A stretch of DNA of 64,000 bases. It comes from Seleniivibrio woodruffii (GTDB taxonomy: Bacteria > Chrysiogenota > Deferribacteres > Deferribacterales > Geovibrionaceae). Positions 16,785-24,660 of the stretch are shown here, in pieces. The notes under the pieces are model-generated. The model was not told the DNA's origin and did not search any database. It was given only the letters and a program-made list of their open reading frames with translations. The translations under genes and the position numbers were made by a program. Where the stretch lies: contig NZ_JAJUIS010000002.1 in assembly GCF_029267515.1 (NCBI RefSeq), positions 186,001-250,000 on the forward strand. Reading direction: 5' to 3'. Numbering within the stretch: position 1 is the first letter of the stretch; each line of letters starts with the position of its first letter.

Positions 16785-17463
16785 ATTGTCCGAAATACTT
16801 TCTGACGAGTCCTTCAGCCATGTCCATATCGTTCAGGTAGGTTATCTTGATATTGTCCGGCTGCGATATCACCCATTTAACCTGAACTCCGTAAAGTTCC
16901 ATTGCCTGCGCTTCATCGGTGATAACAATTCCCCTTTCGTCGGCATTTTCCACCGCCTTTTTCAAAAGGGCTGTCCTGAAAACCTGCGGTGTGTGCGAAA
17001 GAATATATTCATTCCTGTTGACGGTCTTTTCCACCCCGTTTCCGGATATCTTTTTCAGGGTATCCCGCACAGGCAGACCGCATATTGCCGCACCTGTTTC
17101 CTGCGCTGCATCAGCAACGCTTCTTACAGTATCATAGGTGAAGAAAGGTCTTACTGCGTCGTGTATGAGAACATATTCAGTCGAAACGGCTTTCAGACAG
17201 TTGTAAACCGTTTCATAACGCTCTCCGCCGCCCTGAACAAGCTGATAGTTTTTAACGTCCGCCTTTGAAAGCTGAGAATAGAGAAAATAGAAATCATCCG
17301 GATTCGCACCGAGAATGAACTCTTTGAAGGGACAGGCACGGTTCAGCGCTGTAAGTGTATAGTACAGAACAGTATGTCCGAGAACTTCAAAAAACTGCTT
17401 TTTAACGTCGCCGCCGAAACGTTTGCCCATTCCGGCGGCAGGAATTACAGCGGTTATATTCAA
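16783..17463 (-). CDS. ispD: 2-C-methyl-D-erythritol 4-phosphate cytidylyltransferase
   Basis: Third enzyme of the non-mevalonate isoprenoid pathway, 226 residues. The CTP-binding signature is PAAGMGKRFGGDVKKQF, with K in place of the usual proline before KQF. LIHDAVRPF and ITDEAQAME are the other active-site segments. The only sensible start is TTG, which overlaps the stop of the PIN gene (TTGA) and is preceded by AAGGTGA. No ispF is fused or adjacent. Last gene of the operon starting at pgeF. Confidence 0.93.
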   Translation of the reverse strand: MNITAVIPAAGMGKRFGGDVKKQFFEVLGHTVLYYTLTALNRACPFKEFILGANPDDFYFLYSQLSKADVKNYQLVQGGGERYETVYNCLKAVSTEYVLIHDAVRPFFTYDTVRSVADAAQETGAAICGLPVRDTLKKISGNGVEKTVNRNEYILSHTPQVFRTALLKKAVENADERGIVITDEAQAMELYGVQVKWVISQPDNIKITYLNDMDMAEGLVRKYFGQ

Positions 17464-18434
17464 TATTTCACCTTAGTAAATATAATTCGTCCCGATTCCG
17501 TCTGCAATAAACTTGTGACATTGACCTTTACGGTCTTACCTATCAGTTTGCGCCCGTTTTCGACCACAACCATGGTGCCGTCGTCAAGATAGCCGACCCC
17601 CTGATTGGACTCTTTACCCTCTTTAACCACGCTAATCTCGAACTCTTCACCGGGAAGAACCGACTGACGCATCGCCATTGACAGGGTATTTATGTTCAGA
17701 ACTTTGATGTTCTGTATCTCAGCAACCTTCAAAAGATTGAAATCTGTTGTTATTATATCAGCTTTCAGCTTTTTAGCCAAGGCAACAAGTTTTTCGTCAA
17801 CAGTGCCGATTTCCGGAAAATCGCTGTTGTTTATCTCAACGGGGATAACCGTCTGTTCCTGCAAACGTCTCAGCACATCAAGCCCGCGCCTTCCCTTCTG
17901 TCTGCGCAGGTGATCATGGGAGTCGGCGATGTTTTGCAGTTCTTTCAGAACGAACGTAGGGATAACAAGTCCGCCCTCAATAAGACCGGTATCAACAATG
18001 TCTGCCATTCGTCCGTCGATAAGAGTTGATGTGTCAAGCACTTTTGGCGATGCACTGTATTTTATCTGTTTGGGTTGTTTCGCCATAAGCCTTGAGAGAA
18101 GGCTCTCTATTATCCATGAAAACTTCTGTCCGGTGTTGACACCCAGATACAGTACAAAGAAATAGAACGCCAGCCTGAGCGAATCGTTGTTGAAATATGC
18201 GTCAAAGATTGAAGCGATTGAATAGCCGATTATAAGGAAGATTACCGCGCCGACAACTCCGCCGAAAAATTTGTAGCTTTTGATATCTGCAATAAGCGTT
18301 TCAATAAAAACTATGGCAAAAATAACACCAAGGGAATATAAAACTGCCTGCATCATGCCGATGCCAAGAGTATCCCTTACCAGTACGAATGCCGCCATTA
18401 TGAAAAGTGCGTATAAAATTCTGAAAACCCACAT
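17460..18434 (-). CDS. PIN-TRAM domain membrane protein (YacL type)
   Basis: 324 residues: four N-terminal membrane helices, a PIN nuclease domain (KVLDTSTLIDGRMADIVDTG, ADIITTDFNLLKVAEIQ) with the acidic residues in place, and a C-terminal TRAM RNA-binding domain (GVGYLDDGTMVVVENGRKLIG). The family is often linked to ispD, as here. It probably cuts or binds RNA at the membrane; the target is unknown. GAGGATAAC precedes its ATG. Confidence 0.88.
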   Translation of the reverse strand: MWVFRILYALFIMAAFVLVRDTLGIGMMQAVLYSLGVIFAIVFIETLIADIKSYKFFGGVVGAVIFLIIGYSIASIFDAYFNNDSLRLAFYFFVLYLGVNTGQKFSWIIESLLSRLMAKQPKQIKYSASPKVLDTSTLIDGRMADIVDTGLIEGGLVIPTFVLKELQNIADSHDHLRRQKGRRGLDVLRRLQEQTVIPVEINNSDFPEIGTVDEKLVALAKKLKADIITTDFNLLKVAEIQNIKVLNINTLSMAMRQSVLPGEEFEISVVKEGKESNQGVGYLDDGTMVVVENGRKLIGKTVKVNVTSLLQTESGRIIFTKVKY

Positions 18435-18435
18435 G

Positions 18436-19437
18436 TTATCCTCGTTTTAAATGTTTCTCAAGAGCCTCGAAGTCCCCTTTTCTTCCAAGGGCGATGAGTG
18501 TGTCTTCGGCTCTGATGACCTCGTTGGGTCCGGGGTTGTAAACAAACCCGCCGTCGCTCTTTCTGATTGCGACGATTATGATACCGATCTTTCGGACGTT
18601 TGAATCAACAATAGATACGTTTTCCATAACACTGCCTTCTTGGATTACAACCTCTTCAACCATTATACCGTATTCCTGATTTCCCATCGCCATGGAGAGA
18701 AAATCGCTGACATATGGTTTTATGATGCTGTATGCAATGCTCTGCCCGCCGATGGTATACGGCGAAACTATCTTGTCGGCACCCGCCCATTCAAACTTTG
18801 TCGCAGCCTCTTCCTGTGCGACTTTTGCGACGATATAGAGATTTTTGTTCAGCCCCTTTGCGGTAAGCACGATGTACAGATTTTTCACATCTGTATCAAC
18901 AACAGTGATTAGCCCTTTTGCGCGCATCACTCCCGCTTTTTTAAGAACCGCTTCATGGGTTGCGTCGCCGGTTACAAACACATATTTCTCGTCTGCGGAT
19001 TCGCTCATCCTCTCTTCGGGATCGACTATGACAAAAGGAACCTTGTTCTCGCTGAGCAGCCCTGCAATTATCCTGCCCATGCGTCCGAAGCCGCAAAGGA
19101 TATAATGGCTGTTCATGTTGTCGATGATGTGATTCATCTTCCTTCTCCCGAAAAAGTTTGTCAGATCCCCTGTTACCACATAGTCGATGAACTGGGTTGC
19201 TGTGTATGCAACCGTGCCCGTGCCTGTTATGATGAGGAATACTGTAAATATCTTTCCTGCGTCGGACAAAGGAAAGATTTCACCATAACCCACTGTTGCC
19301 ATTGTGATAATAGTCATATACAACGAATCGAGAAAACTCGCGTGTTCGATGTGCATATAACCCAGAGTACCTGTCACAGCGACAAGAAATATAAGTGCTG
19401 TTCCGATGTAAACGTATTTGAGCTTATTGAATCCCAT
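18436..19437 (-). CDS. potassium channel with RCK (TrkA-N) domain
   Basis: 333 residues. Two membrane helices flank a pore loop with selectivity filter TVGYGE in ITMATVGYGEIFPLS. A cytoplasmic RCK/TrkA-N Rossmann domain (YILCGFGRMGRIIAGLL) and a TrkA-C domain (IIVAIRKSDGGFVYNPGPNEVI) follow. It resembles MthK-type ligand-gated K+ channels. It overlaps the previous gene by TAATG. The gating ligand (Ca2+, nucleotide) cannot be told. Confidence 0.9.
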   Translation of the reverse strand: MGFNKLKYVYIGTALIFLVAVTGTLGYMHIEHASFLDSLYMTIITMATVGYGEIFPLSDAGKIFTVFLIITGTGTVAYTATQFIDYVVTGDLTNFFGRRKMNHIIDNMNSHYILCGFGRMGRIIAGLLSENKVPFVIVDPEERMSESADEKYVFVTGDATHEAVLKKAGVMRAKGLITVVDTDVKNLYIVLTAKGLNKNLYIVAKVAQEEAATKFEWAGADKIVSPYTIGGQSIAYSIIKPYVSDFLSMAMGNQEYGIMVEEVVIQEGSVMENVSIVDSNVRKIGIIIVAIRKSDGGFVYNPGPNEVIRAEDTLIALGRKGDFEALEKHLKRG

Positions 19438-20261
19438 TAAAGGAACATTCCGATAAGCCTAAGCAGTAAATTCTTGAGAAAATACAGCAGGAATATCAGA
19501 ATCATAGGGCTGATGTCCACAGGTCCCAAGGGGGGGATTATCCGGCTGAAAGGTACCAGCACAGGATCGGTCAGCGCGATTATCGTCTGCACAACAGGGT
19601 TCGAGGGATCGGGACTCACCCAGCTCATAAGTGCACGGATGATTATTATCCAGATATAGATACCCAGAAGACTTACGATCGACAAAAGACCTGATTTAAG
19701 AGACATGAACATCGAGGAAATAAGACTGGATGAAACAAACGTAAAGTCTGTTCCGTGCTGCATAAAAAGAATTACTGCTCCGTTTACAACGGTAAAAAAA
19801 ACAAAAACGAAAACGATTGCCGGAATAGCCACCGCATTTGAGCGGATGGGAAAAACCGATCTTGCCGCTCTGACCCATAATGAGCCGAGACGGTTAAAAT
19901 ACATGGAAAAATATGACATGCGTCCGTTTCCGGCAAAAATGCCGAGAATAATGCTGACGATATAGAATATCATCAGGAAATTAAGCATGTCGGATATAGC
20001 GAAGAAAGCCGAAATGAAAAGGCTCATTCCGCCGAAGGCATAATACAGCAGAGCCATAAGCGCCGTCGCAAGAATAATGAACAGAAGCGTGGATCTGTCG
20101 GCGTTCTTTTTGTTCAGTTTAAGCATTTTTTCAAGGAGAGGATCGGTCAGCTTTGCCACCATCTTTCCGATGGGGTTGAAATAAAGCTCCTGCCTGGTCA
20201 TAACGGTGCGCAGCAACAGCACAACCAGATAAGATTTTATCAGCATTGAGATAATAGACAT
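19437..20261 (-). CDS. YggT-family membrane protein (two-domain)
   Basis: 274 residues with two YGGT repeats, one at each end. The second carries the typical LMSWVSPDPSNPVVQTIIALTDPVLVPFSRIIPPLG; the first the related ELYFNPIGKMVAKLTDPLLE. Membrane helices fill most of the protein. YggT proteins are linked to osmotic or cell-envelope functions and commonly follow yggS, as here. GGGGAAG precedes the start. Confidence 0.85.
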   Translation of the reverse strand: MSIISMLIKSYLVVLLLRTVMTRQELYFNPIGKMVAKLTDPLLEKMLKLNKKNADRSTLLFIILATALMALLYYAFGGMSLFISAFFAISDMLNFLMIFYIVSIILGIFAGNGRMSYFSMYFNRLGSLWVRAARSVFPIRSNAVAIPAIVFVFVFFTVVNGAVILFMQHGTDFTFVSSSLISSMFMSLKSGLLSIVSLLGIYIWIIIIRALMSWVSPDPSNPVVQTIIALTDPVLVPFSRIIPPLGPVDISPMILIFLLYFLKNLLLRLIGMFL

Positions 20262-20273
20262 CGCTTCCCCTTT

Positions 20274-20951
20274 TTATCTTCCGCCGAAAAGTGCAGTGCC
20301 AATGCGCACCATATTGCTGCCCTCTTCAACGGCTATTGTGTAATCGTCGCTCATTCCCATGGACAAAATGTCAAAAGCATTTCCCATTCTGACAGACAGC
20401 TTATCGAAAAGTTCTTTCATCGCAGTGAAATATTTCCTGTTTTTCTCTTCGTTGTCTGTCAGAGGCGGAATCATCATAAGCCCTCTGAGATTCAGGTTAT
20501 TCATATTTATTATAGCTTTACAAAGAGCTTCCGCCTCTTCACCGCTTACACCGGACTTATCAGGGTCGTCTGCTATATTTACCTGTACCAGCACATCCTG
20601 AACTCGGCCTGTTTTGGAGAAGTATCTATCCAGTTCATCCGCCAGCCTTTCGCTGTCAACTGAGTGTATCAGCTTGAAAATATCTCCCAGATACTTCACT
20701 TTGTTGGTCTGCAAATGCCCGATGAAATGTAGCTCAAGCTCCGTAAGGTCTTTAAGTATCTCTCTTTTTTCTACAGCTTCCTGCACCCTGCTCTCGCCGA
20801 AAACACGATGCCCCTGTGCGTATGCGTCTGAAATCGCCTCCGAAGGATAATATTTGCTTACGGCGACCACCTCAACCTTATCAGTTCTGCCGACCTTTTT
20901 CATTGCGGCATCAATGTTTTTCCTTACTTCTGAAATTCTGTCAGAGAACAT
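20274..20951 (-). CDS. yggS: YggS/PLPBP-type pyridoxal phosphate homeostasis protein
   Basis: A single-domain alanine racemase-fold protein of 225 residues that buffers pyridoxal phosphate. The PLP lysine is in VVAVSKYYPSEAI. HFIGHLQTNKVKYL and LSMGMSDDYTIAVEEGSNMVRIGTALFG are family signatures. It overlaps pgeF by 11 bases, a frequent neighbour pair. Confidence 0.94.
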   Translation of the reverse strand: MFSDRISEVRKNIDAAMKKVGRTDKVEVVAVSKYYPSEAISDAYAQGHRVFGESRVQEAVEKREILKDLTELELHFIGHLQTNKVKYLGDIFKLIHSVDSERLADELDRYFSKTGRVQDVLVQVNIADDPDKSGVSGEEAEALCKAIINMNNLNLRGLMMIPPLTDNEEKNRKYFTAMKELFDKLSVRMGNAFDILSMGMSDDYTIAVEEGSNMVRIGTALFGGR

Positions 20952-21681
20952 TTCCTCTCCTGACTATAACTCCCATCATGCGCCCTGTAACCCCTTTGTC
21001 CCTGCGGTGGGAGTAAAGGTTTTCATCTTCGAAAGTGCAGTTGCGCAGATGTTCAATGTGTCTGATGCCCGCTTTCGCGAGATTCTGCTCAATAACGGTG
21101 CGCAGACTGAGGAACAGTTTTCCGTCTTTAACCACTATGCTGTCGTGGCATATCTTTCCGAACGTATCCGCGAGGTCAGGACCTATCTCGTAATTTGAGC
21201 AGGAGATACCGGGACCGATACCGGCGAAAACGGGGAAATCATCGTATTTCTTAAATATTTTTATAGCTTCGCCCATTATGTCGGATGAAACTGATTTATG
21301 ACCGCAGTGCAGAGCTGCGATGCCCTTTTTACCTGCCATGAAAACGTTGTAGCAGTCTGCTGTGAGCACACCGAGTGCGATATCCGTTTCCAGAGTAAAA
21401 AGTCCGTCTCCTTCTCTGTACATCACATCCGTGTAGTTTTCAGACGTAACCTCATAGACCATATTTCCATGCACCTGATTCAGGTTGACCAGTTTTTGAA
21501 GACTGAACTCACTTTTAAGAAGCTCAATATTCTTCATGGCTATGCGGTGATCCTCCGCTGTGCTGACTGCGAGGTTAAAACTGCCGTATTCTCCTCTGCT
21601 GTAGCCTCCGTGCCGTGTGGTAACGAAACATTCCACCCCTTCCGGCACTGTTTTATATGAATTTATGACGATGTTGTTCAT
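20941..21681 (-). CDS. pgeF: PgeF/YfiH-family peptidoglycan editing factor, variant motif
   Basis: A laccase-domain protein of 246 residues. E. coli YfiH removes wrongly incorporated L-serine muropeptide precursors. The zinc ligands H71 (LNQVHG), C110 (LTADC) and H125 are present. The usual HAGWRG after the third ligand is here HCGHKS (125-130), losing the tryptophan and arginine. The C-terminal GPGISCSNYEIGPD and YSHRRDKGVTGRMMGVIVRR are normal. First gene of its operon with its own promoter. Confidence 0.88.
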   Translation of the reverse strand: MNNIVINSYKTVPEGVECFVTTRHGGYSRGEYGSFNLAVSTAEDHRIAMKNIELLKSEFSLQKLVNLNQVHGNMVYEVTSENYTDVMYREGDGLFTLETDIALGVLTADCYNVFMAGKKGIAALHCGHKSVSSDIMGEAIKIFKKYDDFPVFAGIGPGISCSNYEIGPDLADTFGKICHDSIVVKDGKLFLSLRTVIEQNLAKAGIRHIEHLRNCTFEDENLYSHRRDKGVTGRMMGVIVRRGNVL

Positions 21682-21709
21682 AAAGGCAAATTGCTCCTAT
21701 TTTGGGGTT

Positions 21710-21738
21710 ATAATACAGCGGGTTAATTTGTACTTCAA
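21710..21738 (-). promoter_or_regulatory. pgeF promoter
   Basis: TTGAAG (21733-21738) and TATTAT (21710-21715), spacing 17, on the minus strand. It starts two bases past the T-run of the terminator of the preceding operon. Confidence 0.6.
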
Positions 21739-21740
21739 GT

Positions 21741-21771
21741 AAAAAAGAGAAAAGCCCCGCGGAAGCAGGGC
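21741..21771 (-). terminator. terminator of the glgP-VOC operon
   Basis: On the minus strand GCCCTGC-TTCC-GCGGGGC forms a 7-pair stem (one G-T pair) followed by TTTTCTCTTTTTT, a few bases past the VOC gene stop. Confidence 0.85.
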
Positions 21772-21779
21772 GCGAAATG

Positions 21780-22235
21780 TTAAATCTGATCCAGAATATC
21801 TTTTTCCACATGAGTTCTGGCACTTATTTCATCATCTGTCATGCCGGATAGTCTCAGACGCTTTATAGCATCCCCCATCCTTTCACCGATCTCTATAATG
21901 TGCCCGTCCGGATCGGATATTCTGAACGTGATCTGCCCCCATGGCTGTTCTATCAGCGGATTTACAACTTTTACCGCTTTCGACAGCCTTTCATAGTCAC
22001 CCGCAATATTATCGCTTTCAAAAAAAAGCTCAAACAGAACAGAACTGCCCTCCTGTGGAGACCCGAAAATCAGCTTCTGTGCTGCGTCGCGCTTCCAGAG
22101 AGCCACTCCGCACCTGAACATTACATGTTCGTTTCCGTTGTCCATAAGCAGTTCCAAACCGAGAACATCCCTGTAAAAAGCCAGTGAAGCTCTCACATCC
22201 TCTGCCATTACTGCCATTCCGCCATATTTTATCAT
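21780..22235 (-). CDS. VOC (glyoxalase/bleomycin-resistance) family protein
   Basis: 151 residues with a VOC fold: VRASLAFYRDVLGLELLMDNG at the start and QITFRISDPDGHIIEIGERM near the C-terminus, where the last glutamate is a usual metal ligand. A short basic tail (KRLRLSGMTDDEISARTHV) is extra. The substrate is not predictable. AGGAGGTG before ATG is strong. It follows the AraC gene by 24 bases and closes the operon. Confidence 0.85.
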   Translation of the reverse strand: MIKYGGMAVMAEDVRASLAFYRDVLGLELLMDNGNEHVMFRCGVALWKRDAAQKLIFGSPQEGSSVLFELFFESDNIAGDYERLSKAVKVVNPLIEQPWGQITFRISDPDGHIIEIGERMGDAIKRLRLSGMTDDEISARTHVEKDILDQI

Positions 22236-22259
22236 ACGGCACCTCCTGAAACTAAAATA

Positions 22260-23012
22260 TCACATACAACCATACGGAAATTGTATGAAACGGACACCGA
22301 GAGAGTTTTTGTAACGTATAAAATCGGAAGGAACCGAACCGGAATATTTTCTGAAATCTTTTATGAAATGTGCCTGATCGTAATATCCGGAGGCATAGGC
22401 GATGTCGGTTAACCGCCATATACCGCTGTTGACCATGGCAAGAGCCTTCTGGAAGCGCCTAACGGCTACCATCTTTGCTGGCTGTGCTCCTGTGTGTCTG
22501 TAAAACATTCTGTTCACTGTCCGCGCAGAGCATCCGAAATAAGAAGTGATATCACCAATGCTTTTTTCAGGTTCTGAAAGCCAGAAAGATATCATGGAGT
22601 TAAGAACAGGTTCGCATGATGCGAAAACAGAGTCCAAAGCGGATGGCAGAAAACTTTCACCCGCTTTTTTAAGTCCGTCCGCCATTTTCCTGTTCAGAAG
22701 ACAAGCTGCATCGTCCCCGTCGCATATACTGTCTGCGGACATGCCTGTCAGGGCTGTGAAACCTCCCGGACGGAAGCGTATGCCTCCGATATGCACACTG
22801 CCAAAGAGAGGTACAAAGCTCAGCTCCACTCCGGTACTTACAGTCTTCGCTGGAGTGCCGGAGCCGAGGTCAAAAATTATGTCGCAGCAGCCGTCGGCGA
22901 ATACAGGAAACATAATTTTTTGATTATAAAAACCTTTAGATACCCAGTATGCAGCTATGAATGGTCTTAGATGCAGCGCAGGCTGAAATTCCTGATAGAT
23001 AGGCTCTCTCAT
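22260..23012 (-). CDS. AraC-family transcriptional regulator
   Basis: 250 residues. The N-terminal half (YQEFQPALHLRPFIAAYWVS, FPVFADGCCDIIFDLGSG, VGGIRFRPGGF-like HIGGIRFRPGGFTALTG) resembles the DUF6597 ligand domain. The C-terminal part has two helix-turn-helix motifs ending in LTDIAYASGYYDQAHFIKDFRKYSG. It overlaps the MFS gene by ATGA and sits inside the operon it may control. The inducer is unknown. Confidence 0.9.
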   Translation of the reverse strand: MREPIYQEFQPALHLRPFIAAYWVSKGFYNQKIMFPVFADGCCDIIFDLGSGTPAKTVSTGVELSFVPLFGSVHIGGIRFRPGGFTALTGMSADSICDGDDAACLLNRKMADGLKKAGESFLPSALDSVFASCEPVLNSMISFWLSEPEKSIGDITSYFGCSARTVNRMFYRHTGAQPAKMVAVRRFQKALAMVNSGIWRLTDIAYASGYYDQAHFIKDFRKYSGSVPSDFIRYKNSLGVRFIQFPYGCM

Positions 23013-24163
23013 TGCTGTTTCTGGTGTTTTCTGAGTTCCGACGGTATAAACTGCGCCAGAACAAGGGACAAAAAGGCGAGCAGAGCGGCGATAAGAAACG
23101 GTATCTTTCTGTCAACCATCCACAAGATACCGCCTGCAAAGGGTATGAACACCGCAGCGATGTGGTTTATGGTAAATCCCATAGCTGAACCGTTGGCAAA
23201 ATCTTCCGGTTCGGCTATTTTCTGATAAAAGGTTCTGATGGATATGACAAAACTGTAAACAAGGTTATCTATGATGTACAGCAGTGCCACAAGGAGCTTG
23301 CTGTCAGTGAAAGCGTAGCCGATAAAAACCATTGTCAGTGTAGTATATTCTATGCTTAATAGCCTGCGCTCTCCATATTTGTTCACCATCTTTCCGATAA
23401 CCGGATTGAAAAAGAAATTGGTCATGTTGTTTATAATGAACAGATAAGCTATTTCTTTGGTGGAAAAACCGAATTTCTCAACCATGAGGAACACTGAAAA
23501 TGCTGTGAATACCTGTCGGCGTGCACCAGAAAGAAAAGTCAGGGCATAATAGAGCCAGTACTTGGCTTTAAGCTGTAATTTCTTTTTCTGTGCCGGAAGG
23601 CTTGAGTCAATAGGATTCAGTTTCAGGCAATATATGCCCGCCGCCACAGCGAGAAGTCCGGTTACGAGAAAAATATACTTATATTCCATAAACTTGAGCA
23701 GAATTATAACCAGCACTCCAGCAGCTATGTTTCCGCCGGCGGCAACACTGCGCAAACGGCTAAGAACGAGCGGAGTCTCCAGCTTGTTAAAATACTGTAA
23801 TGTCAGCGACTGGTTAACCGTTTCAAAGAAATGGAAGCCGAAAGACATAATCAATGTCGAAATTATTACGCCCGTTGTAGATGGAAGAAAGCCCGTCACG
23901 GCAATGCCGAATCCCAGGACTATGAGGCTTACAACGGCAAGTTTGTGTTCCGGCAGAACGACGATAGCAAGTATCACCAGAAGCGACAGAAAGCCCGGTA
24001 TCTCGCGTATTGACTGGGTAAGCCCCATGTAAAAGCCGTCCAGAGAGGCTTTTTCCACCGCAAAGTTATTGAATATCGTTGACCAGCTCTGGAACGATAT
24101 GTATACCGCAAGATTTAAAAGAAGCAGGAACACGAACATGTCCCTGCGGTTTTCTCTGATCAT
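23009..24163 (-). CDS. MFS transporter
   Basis: 384 residues with about twelve hydrophobic segments and the MFS loop pieces GFYMGLTQSIREIPGF and NPVIGKMVNKYGERRLLSIEY. It looks like a drug/sugar-type efflux or uptake permease, but the substrate is not evident. ATGA overlaps at both ends tie it to the thioesterase and AraC genes. Confidence 0.87.
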   Translation of the reverse strand: MIRENRRDMFVFLLLLNLAVYISFQSWSTIFNNFAVEKASLDGFYMGLTQSIREIPGFLSLLVILAIVVLPEHKLAVVSLIVLGFGIAVTGFLPSTTGVIISTLIMSFGFHFFETVNQSLTLQYFNKLETPLVLSRLRSVAAGGNIAAGVLVIILLKFMEYKYIFLVTGLLAVAAGIYCLKLNPIDSSLPAQKKKLQLKAKYWLYYALTFLSGARRQVFTAFSVFLMVEKFGFSTKEIAYLFIINNMTNFFFNPVIGKMVNKYGERRLLSIEYTTLTMVFIGYAFTDSKLLVALLYIIDNLVYSFVISIRTFYQKIAEPEDFANGSAMGFTINHIAAVFIPFAGGILWMVDRKIPFLIAALLAFLSLVLAQFIPSELRKHQKQQ

Positions 24164-24660
24164 ATATCCTTCAGATGCTTAATACATTTTTCATGATAGC
24201 AGACACCCTCATCCATGATGAGGTAATGGATCGTCTCTTTCATTTTTTCCGGACTTATGGGGATAAATCTTCCGGACGCCGAGGCATAAACAGAGCCGGC
24301 AGCGTCTTTCAATTCACCCGTGACCTCGCATATTCCTTTGTGCATCCCGTGGTATTTTGCTTCCACAATAAGGTTTGTCATTGTGGGAGTATTCCTTCGG
24401 AACTTCACTTCAAGACTTCTGGTGAAGCAGAGTCTGTTCATGCTATCTTCAAAGATAAAGGGCGACCAGCCCATCGTTTCGTCAAGAAGCGCTGTGCATA
24501 TGCCGCCATGTACAACATCTTTAAATCCGCAATAATCCGAAGGGATGAAAACGTCGCTGCACAGCATTCCGTTTTCGGCATAAAACTTATGTTTCAGCCC
24601 CACAGGGTTCTGCTGCCCGCAGATAAAGCATCCTGTGGAGTGCGGGATGTATTCTTTCAC
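24160..24660 (-). CDS. PaaI-like hotdog thioesterase
   Basis: 166 residues of the hotdog fold. The N-terminal TGCFICGQQNPVGLKHKFY and the active region FKDVVHGGICTALLDETMGW match acyl-CoA thioesterases of the PaaI/YbaW type. It starts with GTG overlapping the glgP stop (GTGA) and has only a weak SD, so it depends on glgP translation. Substrate unknown. The C-terminal extension of about 25 residues holds two further cysteine/histidine pairs. Confidence 0.85.
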   Translation of the reverse strand: MKEYIPHSTGCFICGQQNPVGLKHKFYAENGMLCSDVFIPSDYCGFKDVVHGGICTALLDETMGWSPFIFEDSMNRLCFTRSLEVKFRRNTPTMTNLIVEAKYHGMHKGICEVTGELKDAAGSVYASASGRFIPISPEKMKETIHYLIMDEGVCYHEKCIKHLKDI

